Assembly: GCA_035267785.1 (NCBI GenBank)
Contig: DATFLL010000046.1
Span: forward strand, 14,863 to 78,862
Direction of reading: 5' to 3'
DNA length: 64,000 nucleotides
Origin: DATFLL01 sp035267785
GTDB taxonomy: Bacteria > Pseudomonadota > Gammaproteobacteria > DATFLL01
The first letter of the stretch is position 1. Every line of letters begins with the position of its first letter. Below, one piece after another: positions 47,290 to 54,998 of the stretch. A program made the translations under genes and the position numbers. Below the pieces are notes generated by a model that was not told the origin of the DNA, made no database searches, and saw nothing but the letters and a program-made list of their open reading frames with translations.

Positions 47290-48234
47290 TCAGGAGCTTT
47301 CTGCGCAGTTGTTGCGCGAATTGACGTCTGACGGACGCGCCGGGAGCGATGACGAAGGACTAGCTTGGCGGATGTGGCGCTCAATCGCCGCCGCGAAGCT
47401 CTGGGAGAGTTTTTCGAACACGGGCCCCGGACAACACCCGAGCGCGCGGCCGTCGACCTCCCGTACCGGGATCAATTCTGCACCGGTGCCTGTGAGGAAG
47501 CACTCGTCCGCCGTATAGAGATCATAGGGCGCGAGGGACGATTCCTGCATCTCGATGCCAAGTTCACGCGCAAGGTGTATAACCAAGCCCCGAGTGATTC
47601 CCGCCAATGCCCCATCGGTAACCGGTGGCGTGCGCAGCACACCGTCGCGGACGATGAACACGTTGTCCGCCGTCCCTTCGGCCACCTGGCCGCGAGCGTT
47701 TAGCATCAGAGCCTCCTCGACCCCGGCGTGGTTAGCTTCGGTCCGCGCCAGGATGTGGTTGAGGTAATTCAGGCTCTTAACCCTAGGATCCAGACCGTCG
47801 GCGGGCAGACGCCGCGTCGACGCTATGATGGCCCGGATGCCTTGAGCGCGCGCCGCCTCGTCGACCATGGCCAGCCGGTCGGCAATGACGATGAGCTCCG
47901 GCGTCCCGCAGCTCGCGGGATTGATCCCCAGCGGCCCGCGGCCCCGCGTGACGAGGATGCGCAGATACCCGTCCGGCGAACCATAGGCACGGATGACGTC
48001 CTTGATGATCGTCATAAGCTGCGCCGAGGACCATGGCAGCGCCAAGGCGATAGCGCGCGCCGAGTCGGCGAGGCGCCGCAGATGTTCCTCCAACAAAAAC
48101 GCGCACCCGCCGTAAAACCGTATGCCCTCGAAGACACCGTCCCCGTAGAGCAAGCCGTGGTCCATGACGGACACGCGCGCCTTGTCCGCGGGCATGAGCT
48201 CGCCGCCTATCCAACACACCGCCTGTTCGGACAT
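47290..48234 (-). CDS. ilvE: Class IV aminotransferase (branched-chain type)
   Basis: The 314-residue pyridoxal-phosphate enzyme has the fold-type IV pattern: DHGLLYGDGVFEGIRFYGG near residue 25-43, the PLP lysine 153 in VKSLNYLNHILAR, and glutamate 186 in AEGTADNVFIV. It most resembles branched-chain amino acid aminotransferases, although D-amino acid and aminodeoxychorismate enzymes share the motifs. The N-terminal cysteine-tryptophan segment is short. It is divergent from a MarR-type gene, with two matching operators between. Confidence 0.88.
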   Translation of the reverse strand: MSEQAVCWIGGELMPADKARVSVMDHGLLYGDGVFEGIRFYGGCAFLLEEHLRRLADSARAIALALPWSSAQLMTIIKDVIRAYGSPDGYLRILVTRGRGPLGINPASCGTPELIVIADRLAMVDEAARAQGIRAIIASTRRLPADGLDPRVKSLNYLNHILARTEANHAGVEEALMLNARGQVAEGTADNVFIVRDGVLRTPPVTDGALAGITRGLVIHLARELGIEMQESSLAPYDLYTADECFLTGTGAELIPVREVDGRALGCCPGPVFEKLSQSFAAAIERHIRQASPSSSLPARPSDVNSRNNCAESS

Positions 48235-48250
48235 CTTACCCCTCTATTAG

Positions 48251-48265
48251 GTCAAGTTTGTTGAC
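48251..48265. promoter_or_regulatory. MarR-type operator 1, GTCAA-N5-TTGAC
   Basis: A perfect 5-bp dyad with 5-nt spacer in the region shared by the aminotransferase and MarR genes. The identical half-sites and spacing recur at 48297-48311, 46 bp away. Confidence 0.65.
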
Positions 48266-48296
48266 GTTTACCAGTATTGCGAGCCGGTGTTAATAT

Positions 48297-48311
48297 GTCA
48301 ATATGGTTGAC
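48297..48311. promoter_or_regulatory. MarR-type operator 2, GTCAA-N5-TTGAC
   Basis: The second copy covers the ATG (48303) of the MarR-type gene, so binding would block its own translation start region and transcription. Two copies in the divergent region suggest control of both genes. Confidence 0.65.
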
Positions 48312-48767
48312 CGAACTGAAACCCGTCGGGAACGGGAGCTCAACGCGGCGCTCGAGGCCATCTACTTCGGCTTCCGCGCGCTGACTGCCAGCCCCGATGC
48401 GCGGCTCGCGGGCCTCGGCTATTCCCGCGTCCACCACCGCATCCTGTTCTTCATCGGGCGTAATCCCGACTGCAGTATCAACGAACTGCTCTCCACCATG
48501 CAGGTTACGAAGCAGTATCTGCACGGTCCGCTGCGCCGGCTCGTCCACGATAAGTACGTGGTAGCCAGCGTCGACCCCGAGGACCGGCGGATAAAGCGCC
48601 TGCGGTTGACCAGGCGCGGCGCGGGGTTGGAGGCACAGCTCAGCGGCGACCAGCGCGAGAGCTTCGAGCAGGTATTCGACCAGGCCGGCCCCCAGGCGGA
48701 GGCGGGCTGGCGCAAGGTCATGGCGTTGTTGGCGGAATCGGCCGAGGGCAAGGCACGGGGGGACTAG
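48303..48767 (+). CDS. MarR-type winged-helix regulator
   Basis: The 154-residue protein begins MVDRTETRRERELNAALEAIYFGFRALTASPDARLAGLGYSRVHHRILFFIG; the winged helix (about 60-115) has CSINELLSTMQVTKQYLHGPLRRLVHDKYV as recognition segment and VDPEDRRIKRLRLTRRG as wing. It likely represses its own gene and the divergent aminotransferase through the GTCAA-N5-TTGAC sites. The ligand may be an aromatic or keto acid. Confidence 0.9.
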   Translation: MVDRTETRRERELNAALEAIYFGFRALTASPDARLAGLGYSRVHHRILFFIGRNPDCSINELLSTMQVTKQYLHGPLRRLVHDKYVVASVDPEDRRIKRLRLTRRGAGLEAQLSGDQRESFEQVFDQAGPQAEAGWRKVMALLAESAEGKARGD

Positions 48768-48864
48768 GTCCCGTGCCTGGGGCTGTAACGAGCTCCCTGT
48801 ACGGGAAGTCGTGAAACAGGCCGACGACCACGTACGACGGTTGTGCGCCGGCCCGTCGCCCCGG

Positions 48865-49689
48865 TCACAGGCACGATGAAATGACCCTGTTTGCGATGGA
48901 GGCGCTTGCAGGGTCGACCGCAGCTGCGGCCGCCGCATCCTTCTTCGCCGCGGCACAATCGCCGACCGTGACGTAGGCCGCCGCACGATTGATATAGGCC
49001 GCCCCCATATTCGGGTCTATCCGGATAGCCGAACTCAGCGAGTCGATGGCTTCGCGTGGACGACCCGACTGCAGCAGGCACAGTCCCTTGTTGATACGCG
49101 GGTCGGTAAAACCGGGGTCCGCCTCTTGCGAGCGCGCCGCCATTTCGATGCAGGTATCGAAGTCATGAGTCACCAGGGCGATATAGGATAGCTCGGACAG
49201 GGCTCGCGCTTTGGTGGCCGGCACCTGGGCGGCTTTGGCCAGGTCGTCGGCGGCGCCGTGCAGATCGCCACGGTCGATGCGCGTACGACCGCGCCCAAGA
49301 TACATGTCACCGAGCATCCGATCGACGAAGGGTTCAAGCGCGGGCTCGATGGATTTGGCCTTGCGATAGTCGGCGACGGCCTTGTCGAATTCGCCGTTAG
49401 TTCGGTAACAATGTGCTCGATTGGCCAGCGCGGCGGAGTTTGCCGGATACTGCTTCAACGATTCTGTCAGCGCGGCGATCGCCAGGTTGTATTTTTTCGC
49501 GGCGATCAGCTCGACGGCTTGACGGTCCAGCGCCTGTACCGCCTTCGGCAGGTCCTTCTCTTTCGATGACACGCCCTTGATGCGCCAGAAAGTCGTCTTC
49601 GTGCCGCCGTGGCTGTCATCTCCTGCGTACGCGCCGGCCGCCAAGGCAAAACCGGCGATCAGAAAGACGATTTTCGTCCAGCCCCGCAT
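48865..49689 (-). CDS. Secreted TPR protein
   Basis: The 274-residue protein has a signal peptide (ends GAYAGD) and about five tetratricopeptide repeats from residue 45 to the C terminus, for example AAKKYNLAIAALTESLKQYP and PREAIDSLSSAIRIDPNMG. It ends with a cysteine (VISSCL). TPR proteins scaffold envelope complexes; no catalytic domain is present. It is monocistronic. Confidence 0.85.
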   Translation of the reverse strand: MRGWTKIVFLIAGFALAAGAYAGDDSHGGTKTTFWRIKGVSSKEKDLPKAVQALDRQAVELIAAKKYNLAIAALTESLKQYPANSAALANRAHCYRTNGEFDKAVADYRKAKSIEPALEPFVDRMLGDMYLGRGRTRIDRGDLHGAADDLAKAAQVPATKARALSELSYIALVTHDFDTCIEMAARSQEADPGFTDPRINKGLCLLQSGRPREAIDSLSSAIRIDPNMGAAYINRAAAYVTVGDCAAAKKDAAAAAAVDPASASIANRVISSCL

Positions 49690-50044
49690 ATCTTCTCCTC
49701 GCTTCCCCGCCTCGACCCGGGGCGGCTGAATTTAGTTGAATTTTCCTCGTACACCATGCGCTGAACCTGGCAGGCCGAGGCTGTTATCGGATCGCCGACG
49801 ACAGCGAAACAGCCAGATCGACCTCTCACAACCGATGCGGCGGGAAACTTGAGAGACAGGTCACAAAAATTGTATGGAAATGGAACAGGGGGAGGCCGAG
49901 ACAGTTACTGACTCGCGGCGGGCTGGTTTGGATCGAATCTGATTGCCTTGGGTTCGGGTACACAACGACCTGCAAATGTTGCGCGGGCGCCGTCGTTCGG
50001 CTCCGCGGTCCATCTTTTCGATAAGCAAAAAAAAGGAACATTCC
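49690..50044. other. Intergenic region before the lipoprotein island
   Basis: The 355 bases between the TPR gene (minus) and the lipoprotein gene (plus) have lower GC content than their neighbours and an A-rich stretch just before the ribosome site. I see no gene and no clear promoter hexamers. Confidence 0.4.
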
Positions 50045-50575
50045 ATGACTATCAGGCCCGTACTTGTTTTCGTGGCTGTCGCGACGCTCGCCGGCTGCGC
50101 GTTCGGTCCGACGCCGCAAACGGCCAAGGAGTTTCGACAGGGAGTAGTCAAGGGCGGCCTTGGAACCTCGCACGAGACGTACCAGGTCAATGCCCCCTAT
50201 GCCAAGGTCGCAACGAGGGTGATGAAAAAGGGCGCCGAGTGCCTCAACAAAATCATCACAATCCAGTCCTGCGTAAACAGCAGTTGTTCGAATATCGACT
50301 ACATATTCAAGCCAAAATTCAACGGCACGCGCCAACGTTCAGAGCTTTCGGTACAGGTGAAATTCAAGCCCGATCACAGCTGGTACGTTGGCGGCCCGCC
50401 GCCGAAGGACGGAATGTTCGTGACGGTGGCTGATATAACCCCTGCCGGGCGCAATAAGACAAAGGTCGCGACGTACGGCATGAGCATGGGCATGTACCAA
50501 TACATCCCCAAGGCGGTCAAACACTGGGCGGATGGCAGCAATCTCGGCTGCCCTGACCTCACGGCGGGGATGTAA
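50045..50575 (+). CDS. Lipoprotein of unknown function, first of a pair
   Basis: The 176-residue protein has the lipobox LAGC with cysteine 18. The mature part is beta-rich and cysteine-containing (ECLNKIITIQSCVNSSCSN, LGCPDL), with two possible disulfides. No family is recognised. AAAGGA is the ribosome site. The next lipoprotein begins three bases after its stop, so they form an operon. Confidence 0.72.
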   Translation: MTIRPVLVFVAVATLAGCAFGPTPQTAKEFRQGVVKGGLGTSHETYQVNAPYAKVATRVMKKGAECLNKIITIQSCVNSSCSNIDYIFKPKFNGTRQRSELSVQVKFKPDHSWYVGGPPPKDGMFVTVADITPAGRNKTKVATYGMSMGMYQYIPKAVKHWADGSNLGCPDLTAGM

Positions 50576-50578
50576 GTT

Positions 50579-51055
50579 ATGTATATTCGCTCACTGATTG
50601 GCATAACGGCCGGTGCATTGCTGGTCGGTTGCGCAGCCTCGCTGCCGCGCTACCCGAACGATCGTCCCAAGAATGTGACGATCAATCTTCATTTCGAGAG
50701 CAGCGGGGGGTTTCTCAGTTCCAGCGAAGCCTTCGCCGGCGTCAACGACATTGCCAAGGACTGTTCGACCAAATACAAGGGCTGGGTAAAGCTCGACGAG
50801 GGCAAGAATGACGTCGGGCTCGCCATAGGGCAACCCACGATGCTGGTTGTCGAACTGTCGCATTCCTCGTGGCTCGGCAACAGCAGCGGCAGCATGCAGC
50901 GCGGTGTCGTAATAACACCCGAGCCCGGCGCCCACTATCTGCTTGACGTCAACTATGCCGATGCGATGTACGATATCCGGCTCTACCAAATGACTCGTAA
51001 CGGCAAAAAGCGGCTCAAGCGCGTCAATGCCCCACCCGGGTGCAAGAAGGGCTAG
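50579..51055 (+). CDS. Lipoprotein of unknown function, second of a pair
   Basis: The 158-residue protein has the lipobox LVGC with cysteine 18. A beta-rich mature part (NVTINLHFESSGGFLSSSEAFAG, VVITPEPGAHYLLDVNYADAMYDIRLY) and one cysteine pair (DCSTK, PPGCKKG) are visible. The pattern suggests a small beta-sandwich domain of the envelope. No family is recognised. Confidence 0.72.
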   Translation: MYIRSLIGITAGALLVGCAASLPRYPNDRPKNVTINLHFESSGGFLSSSEAFAGVNDIAKDCSTKYKGWVKLDEGKNDVGLAIGQPTMLVVELSHSSWLGNSSGSMQRGVVITPEPGAHYLLDVNYADAMYDIRLYQMTRNGKKRLKRVNAPPGCKKG

Positions 51056-51161
51056 CAGGCATCCGACAGGGGATGCAGGGCATCGGGACCAATAGGATGC
51101 GACGATCTCCGTACCCTCGACGACCATTGTGGGCCGCAATGGGGTGCTATTCCTGTCGAGA

Positions 51162-51596
51162 ATGAACCGTCGACTTTTACTGTCGTTGATGCTGTGGTTG
51201 CCGTGGGCGGCGTTGGCAGGGAGGCCAGCGCTGCCCACTGGCGTCTACGACTACGTGGCACGGGACACCGATGGTGCGGTAGTGGCAACCGGCAGGTTGC
51301 TGGTGGACTCCTCCGATTCGGGGGCCTGGAAAATCGAACAGGTCGCGTCGAATCAAGACGTGGGTCCGCAGGTTGGCAGCGGTACGCTGTCAATTCAGGT
51401 CTCGAACGACGAAATCTATATTGACCTCAACCCCGGCTGGGCCGACCACAACGTCGTCCTTAAAGGGACGTTCACGCACGGTTCCCTGGCGGGCGATTGG
51501 AAATGGCTGACGTATGCGGGCGTCGCGAAGAGCGGTAGGTTTTCCGCCGTCCTCAGGCACAGCCGCGACAGTATGACGCGGCCCATTCACGACTGA
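51162..51596 (+). CDS. Secreted hypothetical protein (144 aa)
   Basis: The 144-residue protein has a signal peptide (MNRRLLLSLMLWLPWAALAG) and a beta-rich domain (YDYVARDTDGAVVATGRLLVDSS, GTLSIQVSNDEIYIDLNPGWADHNVVLKGTF) that looks like a lipocalin-like or META-like small barrel. No cysteine is present after the signal. The ribosome site is weak. It lies between the lipoprotein pair and the cysteine-repeat protein. Confidence 0.6.
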   Translation: MNRRLLLSLMLWLPWAALAGRPALPTGVYDYVARDTDGAVVATGRLLVDSSDSGAWKIEQVASNQDVGPQVGSGTLSIQVSNDEIYIDLNPGWADHNVVLKGTFTHGSLAGDWKWLTYAGVAKSGRFSAVLRHSRDSMTRPIHD

Positions 51597-51738
51597 TTCT
51601 CGGTCACAGCCCGTTCAACGGTTTATACACCCGCCGCATCAAGGAATGTCTGCAACCGAGCGGACGCCGACCGGCCGTTCTATACTCATGCTGAAGCCTC
51701 CATGCCTCGGAGGCAATCTCTACGGAGCGGCGCGGAAA

Positions 51739-52254
51739 ATGACCGGCTGGGTTCGTGGCGTACGCCGCCTCATAATGGCTGGCGCGTGGATTGCGGTCGG
51801 CGCGTTGCTCCCGATCGCGGTCTGGGGCGCACACGTCGGATGCGCGACCGGTTTTCGAGAAGTGTCCGGCAATTGCGTTCCGGTCGACCCGCCCGCACAT
51901 GCCATGCTCGATGCCACCGGCCACGGCTGGGTATGCAACCTCGGCTACGTGCGCGATGACGGGCGCTGCAACAAGGTGGACATCCCGGAGCACGCCGGGC
52001 TGGATGCGACCGGGCATGGCTGGCAGTGCCTGCGCGGTTACGTCCGTTCGGGCAAGGGCTGCGTCGAGATCAAGGTACCCGCGAATGCGTCGCTGGACGC
52101 GACCGGTCACGGCTGGGGCTGCAACTGGGGCTATGTACGCAGCGGCCCAGGCTGCGTCAAGATTATCGTGCCCGACCATGCGGAACTCGACTATTCGGGC
52201 CACAAATGGCACTGTTTTCCAGGCTACCGGCAAGTCGGCGACCACTGTATTTGA
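51739..52254 (+). CDS. Secreted protein with five cysteine-rich repeats
   Basis: The 171-residue protein has a signal-like segment (IMAGAWIAVGALLPIAVWG) and then a repeat of about 33 residues: a cysteine, a GY or GF, a second cysteine, P-x-HA-x-LDATGHGW-x-C. Units occur near mature residues 25, 55, 88, 120 and 150, with two cysteines each and a conserved GHGW. This resembles EGF-like or other small disulfide-bonded repeats. The start is not certain; the ATG at 51739 is favoured by the signal segment. Confidence 0.7.
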   Translation: MTGWVRGVRRLIMAGAWIAVGALLPIAVWGAHVGCATGFREVSGNCVPVDPPAHAMLDATGHGWVCNLGYVRDDGRCNKVDIPEHAGLDATGHGWQCLRGYVRSGKGCVEIKVPANASLDATGHGWGCNWGYVRSGPGCVKIIVPDHAELDYSGHKWHCFPGYRQVGDHCI

Positions 52255-52435
52255 TTCGCGGACGGATACCGAAGACAATGAGACGCGAGTTGGGGGAAAG
52301 GGGTCGGCGGCGCCGGGATTCGCGGCGATAACATGCCGCTGCCGCTCGGAATGTCTGCATCTAATCAAAAACCGGGCTTTGATCCCGTTTCGCCACGCGC
52401 CACTCCATCCAATAACCACGAAAAGGGGGGACCCA

Positions 52436-52639
52436 ATGGAACAGGGTATGAACGTAGGCGTTTTTCAAATAGTGCTTCTTATAATCTACGCAGTAATCAT
52501 CGTGCTGCCGTTTTGGAAAATCACCGCTAAGGCCGGCTACAGCGGTTGGCTGTCCCTCTTGATGATTATTCCCCTGGTCAACTTGATCTACATCTACTTT
52601 CTCGCCTTCGCGAGCTGGCCGAGTCTGAGGAGAGGCTGA
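52436..52639 (+). CDS. Small membrane protein (67 aa)
   Basis: The ATG follows AAAAGGGGGG at a good distance. The product has two membrane segments (FQIVLLIIYAVIIVLPFW and WLSLLMIIPLVNLIYIYFLAF) separated by ITAKAGYSG. The segment KAGYSGWLSLLMIIPLVNL resembles the small membrane modules of DUF5684-like proteins. The frame after the stop stays open and hydrophobic to 52891 without a good start. Confidence 0.65.
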   Translation: MEQGMNVGVFQIVLLIIYAVIIVLPFWKITAKAGYSGWLSLLMIIPLVNLIYIYFLAFASWPSLRRG

Positions 52640-53089
52640 GCGGCAGCGTGGGTCGGTGGCAAATGCATCTCGTTTGTCACCGACCTCTTCTCTGCAATCG
52701 TCGTCGACCAGGCAGTGTTGTTGCACCGCGGATCGTCGAACGACGCGCTGGTCATGGCGCTGAGCCTCGTTTTGCTCTGGCCTGCCTATTCCCTTTGGCG
52801 ACAGTTAACCCGCACACCGGGCACGACTAGTTCCAATATGTCGAACTACGTGTATCCAATGACGGACTATCACGTCGTTCAAACGACTTGACGAAGTCCA
52901 CAGGCTGAGTCTGATCGGTGCTGCCGACCGCAGCCGTGGTCCGCAAAACGGGCGACGACCTTGAGTTATTGTATTGCGGCCCCAAATTTCAACGGTCGGC
53001 CTTTAAGGCGTATAATAGCCATCTGGCCCCGGATTCCGGGACAGACACTAACGGATCAACGTTTTCACTGGCAGATTGTGGATGTAACC
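52640..53089. other. Intergenic region with promoter and degraded open frame
   Basis: In these 450 bases the frame of the small membrane protein continues past its TGA and encodes a second hydrophobic segment until 52891. An ATG at 52754 would give 45 residues but has no ribosome site. It may be an eroded 3' part of a larger gene. The sigma-70 promoter of the methyltransferase gene lies at 52988-53016. Confidence 0.35.
52988..53016 (+). promoter_or_regulatory. Sigma-70 promoter of the methyltransferase gene
   Basis: TATAAT (53011-53016) is a perfect -10 element. TTCAAC (52988-52993) is 17 bp upstream and matches the -35 consensus at three bases. The leader would be about 67 nt. Confidence 0.55.
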
Positions 53090-53692
53090 ATGGCAGATCT
53101 ATTTGCAGAAAAGGCACAGGATTGGGACCAGAGCGAGATGCGCACCCAATTGGCGGCGGGCATCGGTTCGGCCGTGCTGGAACGGGTGGATTTTCATCCG
53201 AATATGGCGGTCATGGACTTCGGCGCCGGTACCGGCCTCATCAGCGGCCAGGTCGCCTCGAAGGTCGGAAAGATAACCGCCGTGGATGTCTCCGAGTCGA
53301 TGCTCGAGCAATTGGCGGCCAAGCCGGAGTTGCAGGGCAAAGTCCGCACCGTCTGTCAGGACATCACCGAGCAGCCGCTGGACGAGGAATTCGACGTCAT
53401 CGTCAGCGCCATGGCCATGCACCACGTCGAGAACACCGACAAGCTGGCCAAGACCTTCGCGGAGCATCTCAAGCCGGGCGGCGAGGTTGCTCTGGCGGAC
53501 CTGGATAAGGAAGACGGCAGCTTTCACCCGGCAGGTACCGAGGGCGTCTACCATTCCGGATTCGACCGCGAGGCCATGAAGTCGATTCTGGAGAACAACG
53601 GCTTCGGGAATATCGAGTTCGTCACCGCACATACGGTGAACAAGGAAACCGGAAACTATCCGATCTTCCTGGTAACGGCAAGAAAGCTATAA
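53090..53692 (+). CDS. SAM-dependent methyltransferase (class I)
   Basis: The 200-residue protein has motif I VMDFGAGTGLISG at 41-53, the acidic residue in ITAVDVSESML, motif II FDVIVSAMAMHHVEN and motif III LKPGGEVALADLDKEDG. The overall order matches the UbiE/type 11 group. Its substrate is not evident. A terminator hairpin follows. It converges on the DsrE2 gene. Confidence 0.9.
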   Translation: MADLFAEKAQDWDQSEMRTQLAAGIGSAVLERVDFHPNMAVMDFGAGTGLISGQVASKVGKITAVDVSESMLEQLAAKPELQGKVRTVCQDITEQPLDEEFDVIVSAMAMHHVENTDKLAKTFAEHLKPGGEVALADLDKEDGSFHPAGTEGVYHSGFDREAMKSILENNGFGNIEFVTAHTVNKETGNYPIFLVTARKL

Positions 53693-53705
53693 GCCCGCCG
53701 CGGCA

Positions 53706-53732
53706 GAAAGGGCGGCTGACGCCGCCCCTCTT
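53706..53732. terminator. Bidirectional terminator hairpin
   Basis: GGGCGGC (53710-53716) and GCCGCCC (53721-53727) pair around TGAC. CTCTT follows on the plus strand and TTTCT on the minus strand. It separates the convergent methyltransferase and DsrE2 genes. Confidence 0.6.
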
Positions 53733-53784
53733 GCCGACGTGGGATCCGCCGGGTTCGGCGCGATAGTCCTCCGGATGAACTTTC

Positions 53785-54354
53785 TCAAGATATAAAATAC
53801 GACGTACGCGCATGCAGCGCGGTGTCGTACATCCCCGCCACACCGCAAACGTCCAGCGGCACGACCCACTCATCGTCATCGAAACCCATCAGTCCGAGTG
53901 AAGGTGCGCAGACCTGGAAGTGGACACCCGCTTCCACGGCCAATTCAATCTGCTCTTCCAGGGGCGACATTTCGCCCTTCATCATATAGTTGAAAAACTT
54001 TCGGCCGAGGCCGCCGAAGGCCATCTTCGAGGGTGTGAGTTCCCGCGCGCTGCCGGGCAGCATGAGGTTGATCAGCTTGTGAGTGAATTTCTTGCCCTTG
54101 AGCTTGGTGCCTTTTTTGATGACACTGCACCCCCAAAAGGTGAAGAACATCGTGACCTCCATGCCCATCGCCACGGCGCCGTTTGCCATCATGAAGGCGG
54201 CCATCGCCTTGTCGAAATCACCGGAGAGCAGAATGATGGAGACCTTGTCCTCCGGCACCCGCCCGCGCAAGGCGCTGACTTCGCTTTCCAGGGCGGCAAG
54301 GCGCTGTGAAACGGTATCCTGGGCTAAGGCTTCTACGACTTGAGTGTTCGACAT
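53785..54354 (-). CDS. DsrE2-type sulfur-relay protein (DsrE/DsrF/DrsH-like)
   Basis: The 189-residue protein has an N-terminal helix with coiled-coil character (SQRLAALESEVSALRG) and then a DsrE-type domain: VSIILLSGDFDKAMAAFMMANGA, the MFFTFWGCSVIKKG segment with cysteine 76, and two later cysteines at 149 and 170 (HFQVCAPSLGLMG, PLDVCGVAGMYD). This is the DsrE2 architecture of sulfur oxidisers, in which conserved cysteines hold sulfur bound to membranes or TusA. It is divergent from a MarR-type gene, and a palindrome like that of SqrR lies 17 bp before its start. Confidence 0.93.
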   Translation of the reverse strand: MSNTQVVEALAQDTVSQRLAALESEVSALRGRVPEDKVSIILLSGDFDKAMAAFMMANGAVAMGMEVTMFFTFWGCSVIKKGTKLKGKKFTHKLINLMLPGSARELTPSKMAFGGLGRKFFNYMMKGEMSPLEEQIELAVEAGVHFQVCAPSLGLMGFDDDEWVVPLDVCGVAGMYDTALHARTSYFIS

Positions 54355-54370
54355 ACCGGGCTCCTTTGTT

Positions 54371-54390
54371 ATATTCGTTGCGTTGAATAT
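54371..54390 (-). promoter_or_regulatory. Palindromic operator before the DsrE2 gene (SqrR/BigR-like)
   Basis: ATATTC (54371-54376) and GAATAT (54385-54390) are exact reverse complements with 8 nt between them. This contains the reported SqrR motif ATTC-N8-GAAT. The same geometry occurs before the rhodanese gene at 15807-15828. Confidence 0.65.
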
Positions 54391-54439
54391 GACTAATATT
54401 TAAGTCGCGGGAGCACGGCGCGACAAATAGAAACATTTA

Positions 54440-54454
54440 GTTAGTTTGGCTAAC
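54440..54454 (+). promoter_or_regulatory. MarR-type operator GTTAG-N5-CTAAC
   Basis: A perfect 5-bp dyad with 5-nt spacer, the same size as the operators at 48251 and 48297, 25 bp before the start of the MarR-type gene. Autoregulation is likely. Confidence 0.45.
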
Positions 54455-54478
54455 GAACAAAGGCAGGCGACGACGGGC

Positions 54479-54889
54479 ATGGACGAATTCGACCTGGTCG
54501 AACTACTCAAAGCCGTACAGAAGCTGGAGAAGCGGGTATCAGTGGCGTTAATGTACTCTGGCCTGCGTATTTCGCAGTTTCGTTTTCTGGATCGGCTGGA
54601 GCGGACCGGGCAGGCGACGGTCAGCGAAATGAGTCTGGCACTCGGCATCACACGCGCCACCGCCAGCGTGATGACCAATGAATTGATTGCTGCACACATC
54701 GTCGCGACAGTCGAAAACGAACATGATCGCCGCTCGTTTCATATCATGCTCACCGACAATGGCAGGCACAAGCTGACTGTCGCACGCAGCGATGTGGGTG
54801 TGCTGCAGCAAAAACTGGCCGCAGAGCTTTCGAACGAGGTCCGCATGGCATTGGGTGCGTTTACGCACCGCTCATTGCATGTGGATTAA
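54479..54889 (+). CDS. MarR-type winged-helix regulator
   Basis: The 136-residue protein has a dimerisation helix (MDEFDLVELLKAVQKLEKRV) and a winged helix: YSGLRISQFRFLDRLERTGQATVSEMSLALGITRATASVMTNEL followed by the wing VENEHDRRSFHIMLTDNG. It is divergent from DsrE2 and most likely regulates it. A TTG at 54446 would add eleven residues; the ATG at 54479 is preferred because the TTG falls within a dyad operator. Confidence 0.85.
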   Translation: MDEFDLVELLKAVQKLEKRVSVALMYSGLRISQFRFLDRLERTGQATVSEMSLALGITRATASVMTNELIAAHIVATVENEHDRRSFHIMLTDNGRHKLTVARSDVGVLQQKLAAELSNEVRMALGAFTHRSLHVD

Positions 54890-54998
54890 CGCTCGAGCCG
54901 GAGTCTCTTGGCAATTTGCGCCCGGTATCGCTCCAGCGTGCGGGCCGGGTCGCCGTAGGTCTTACCACGGCTGGCCCAGGTATTAGTTCCCGTAGCGG

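Noticed and set aside
52754..52891. 45-codon hydrophobic frame after the small membrane protein
   Set aside because: It has no ribosome site and is in frame with the upstream gene past its stop; reported as possible remnant only.
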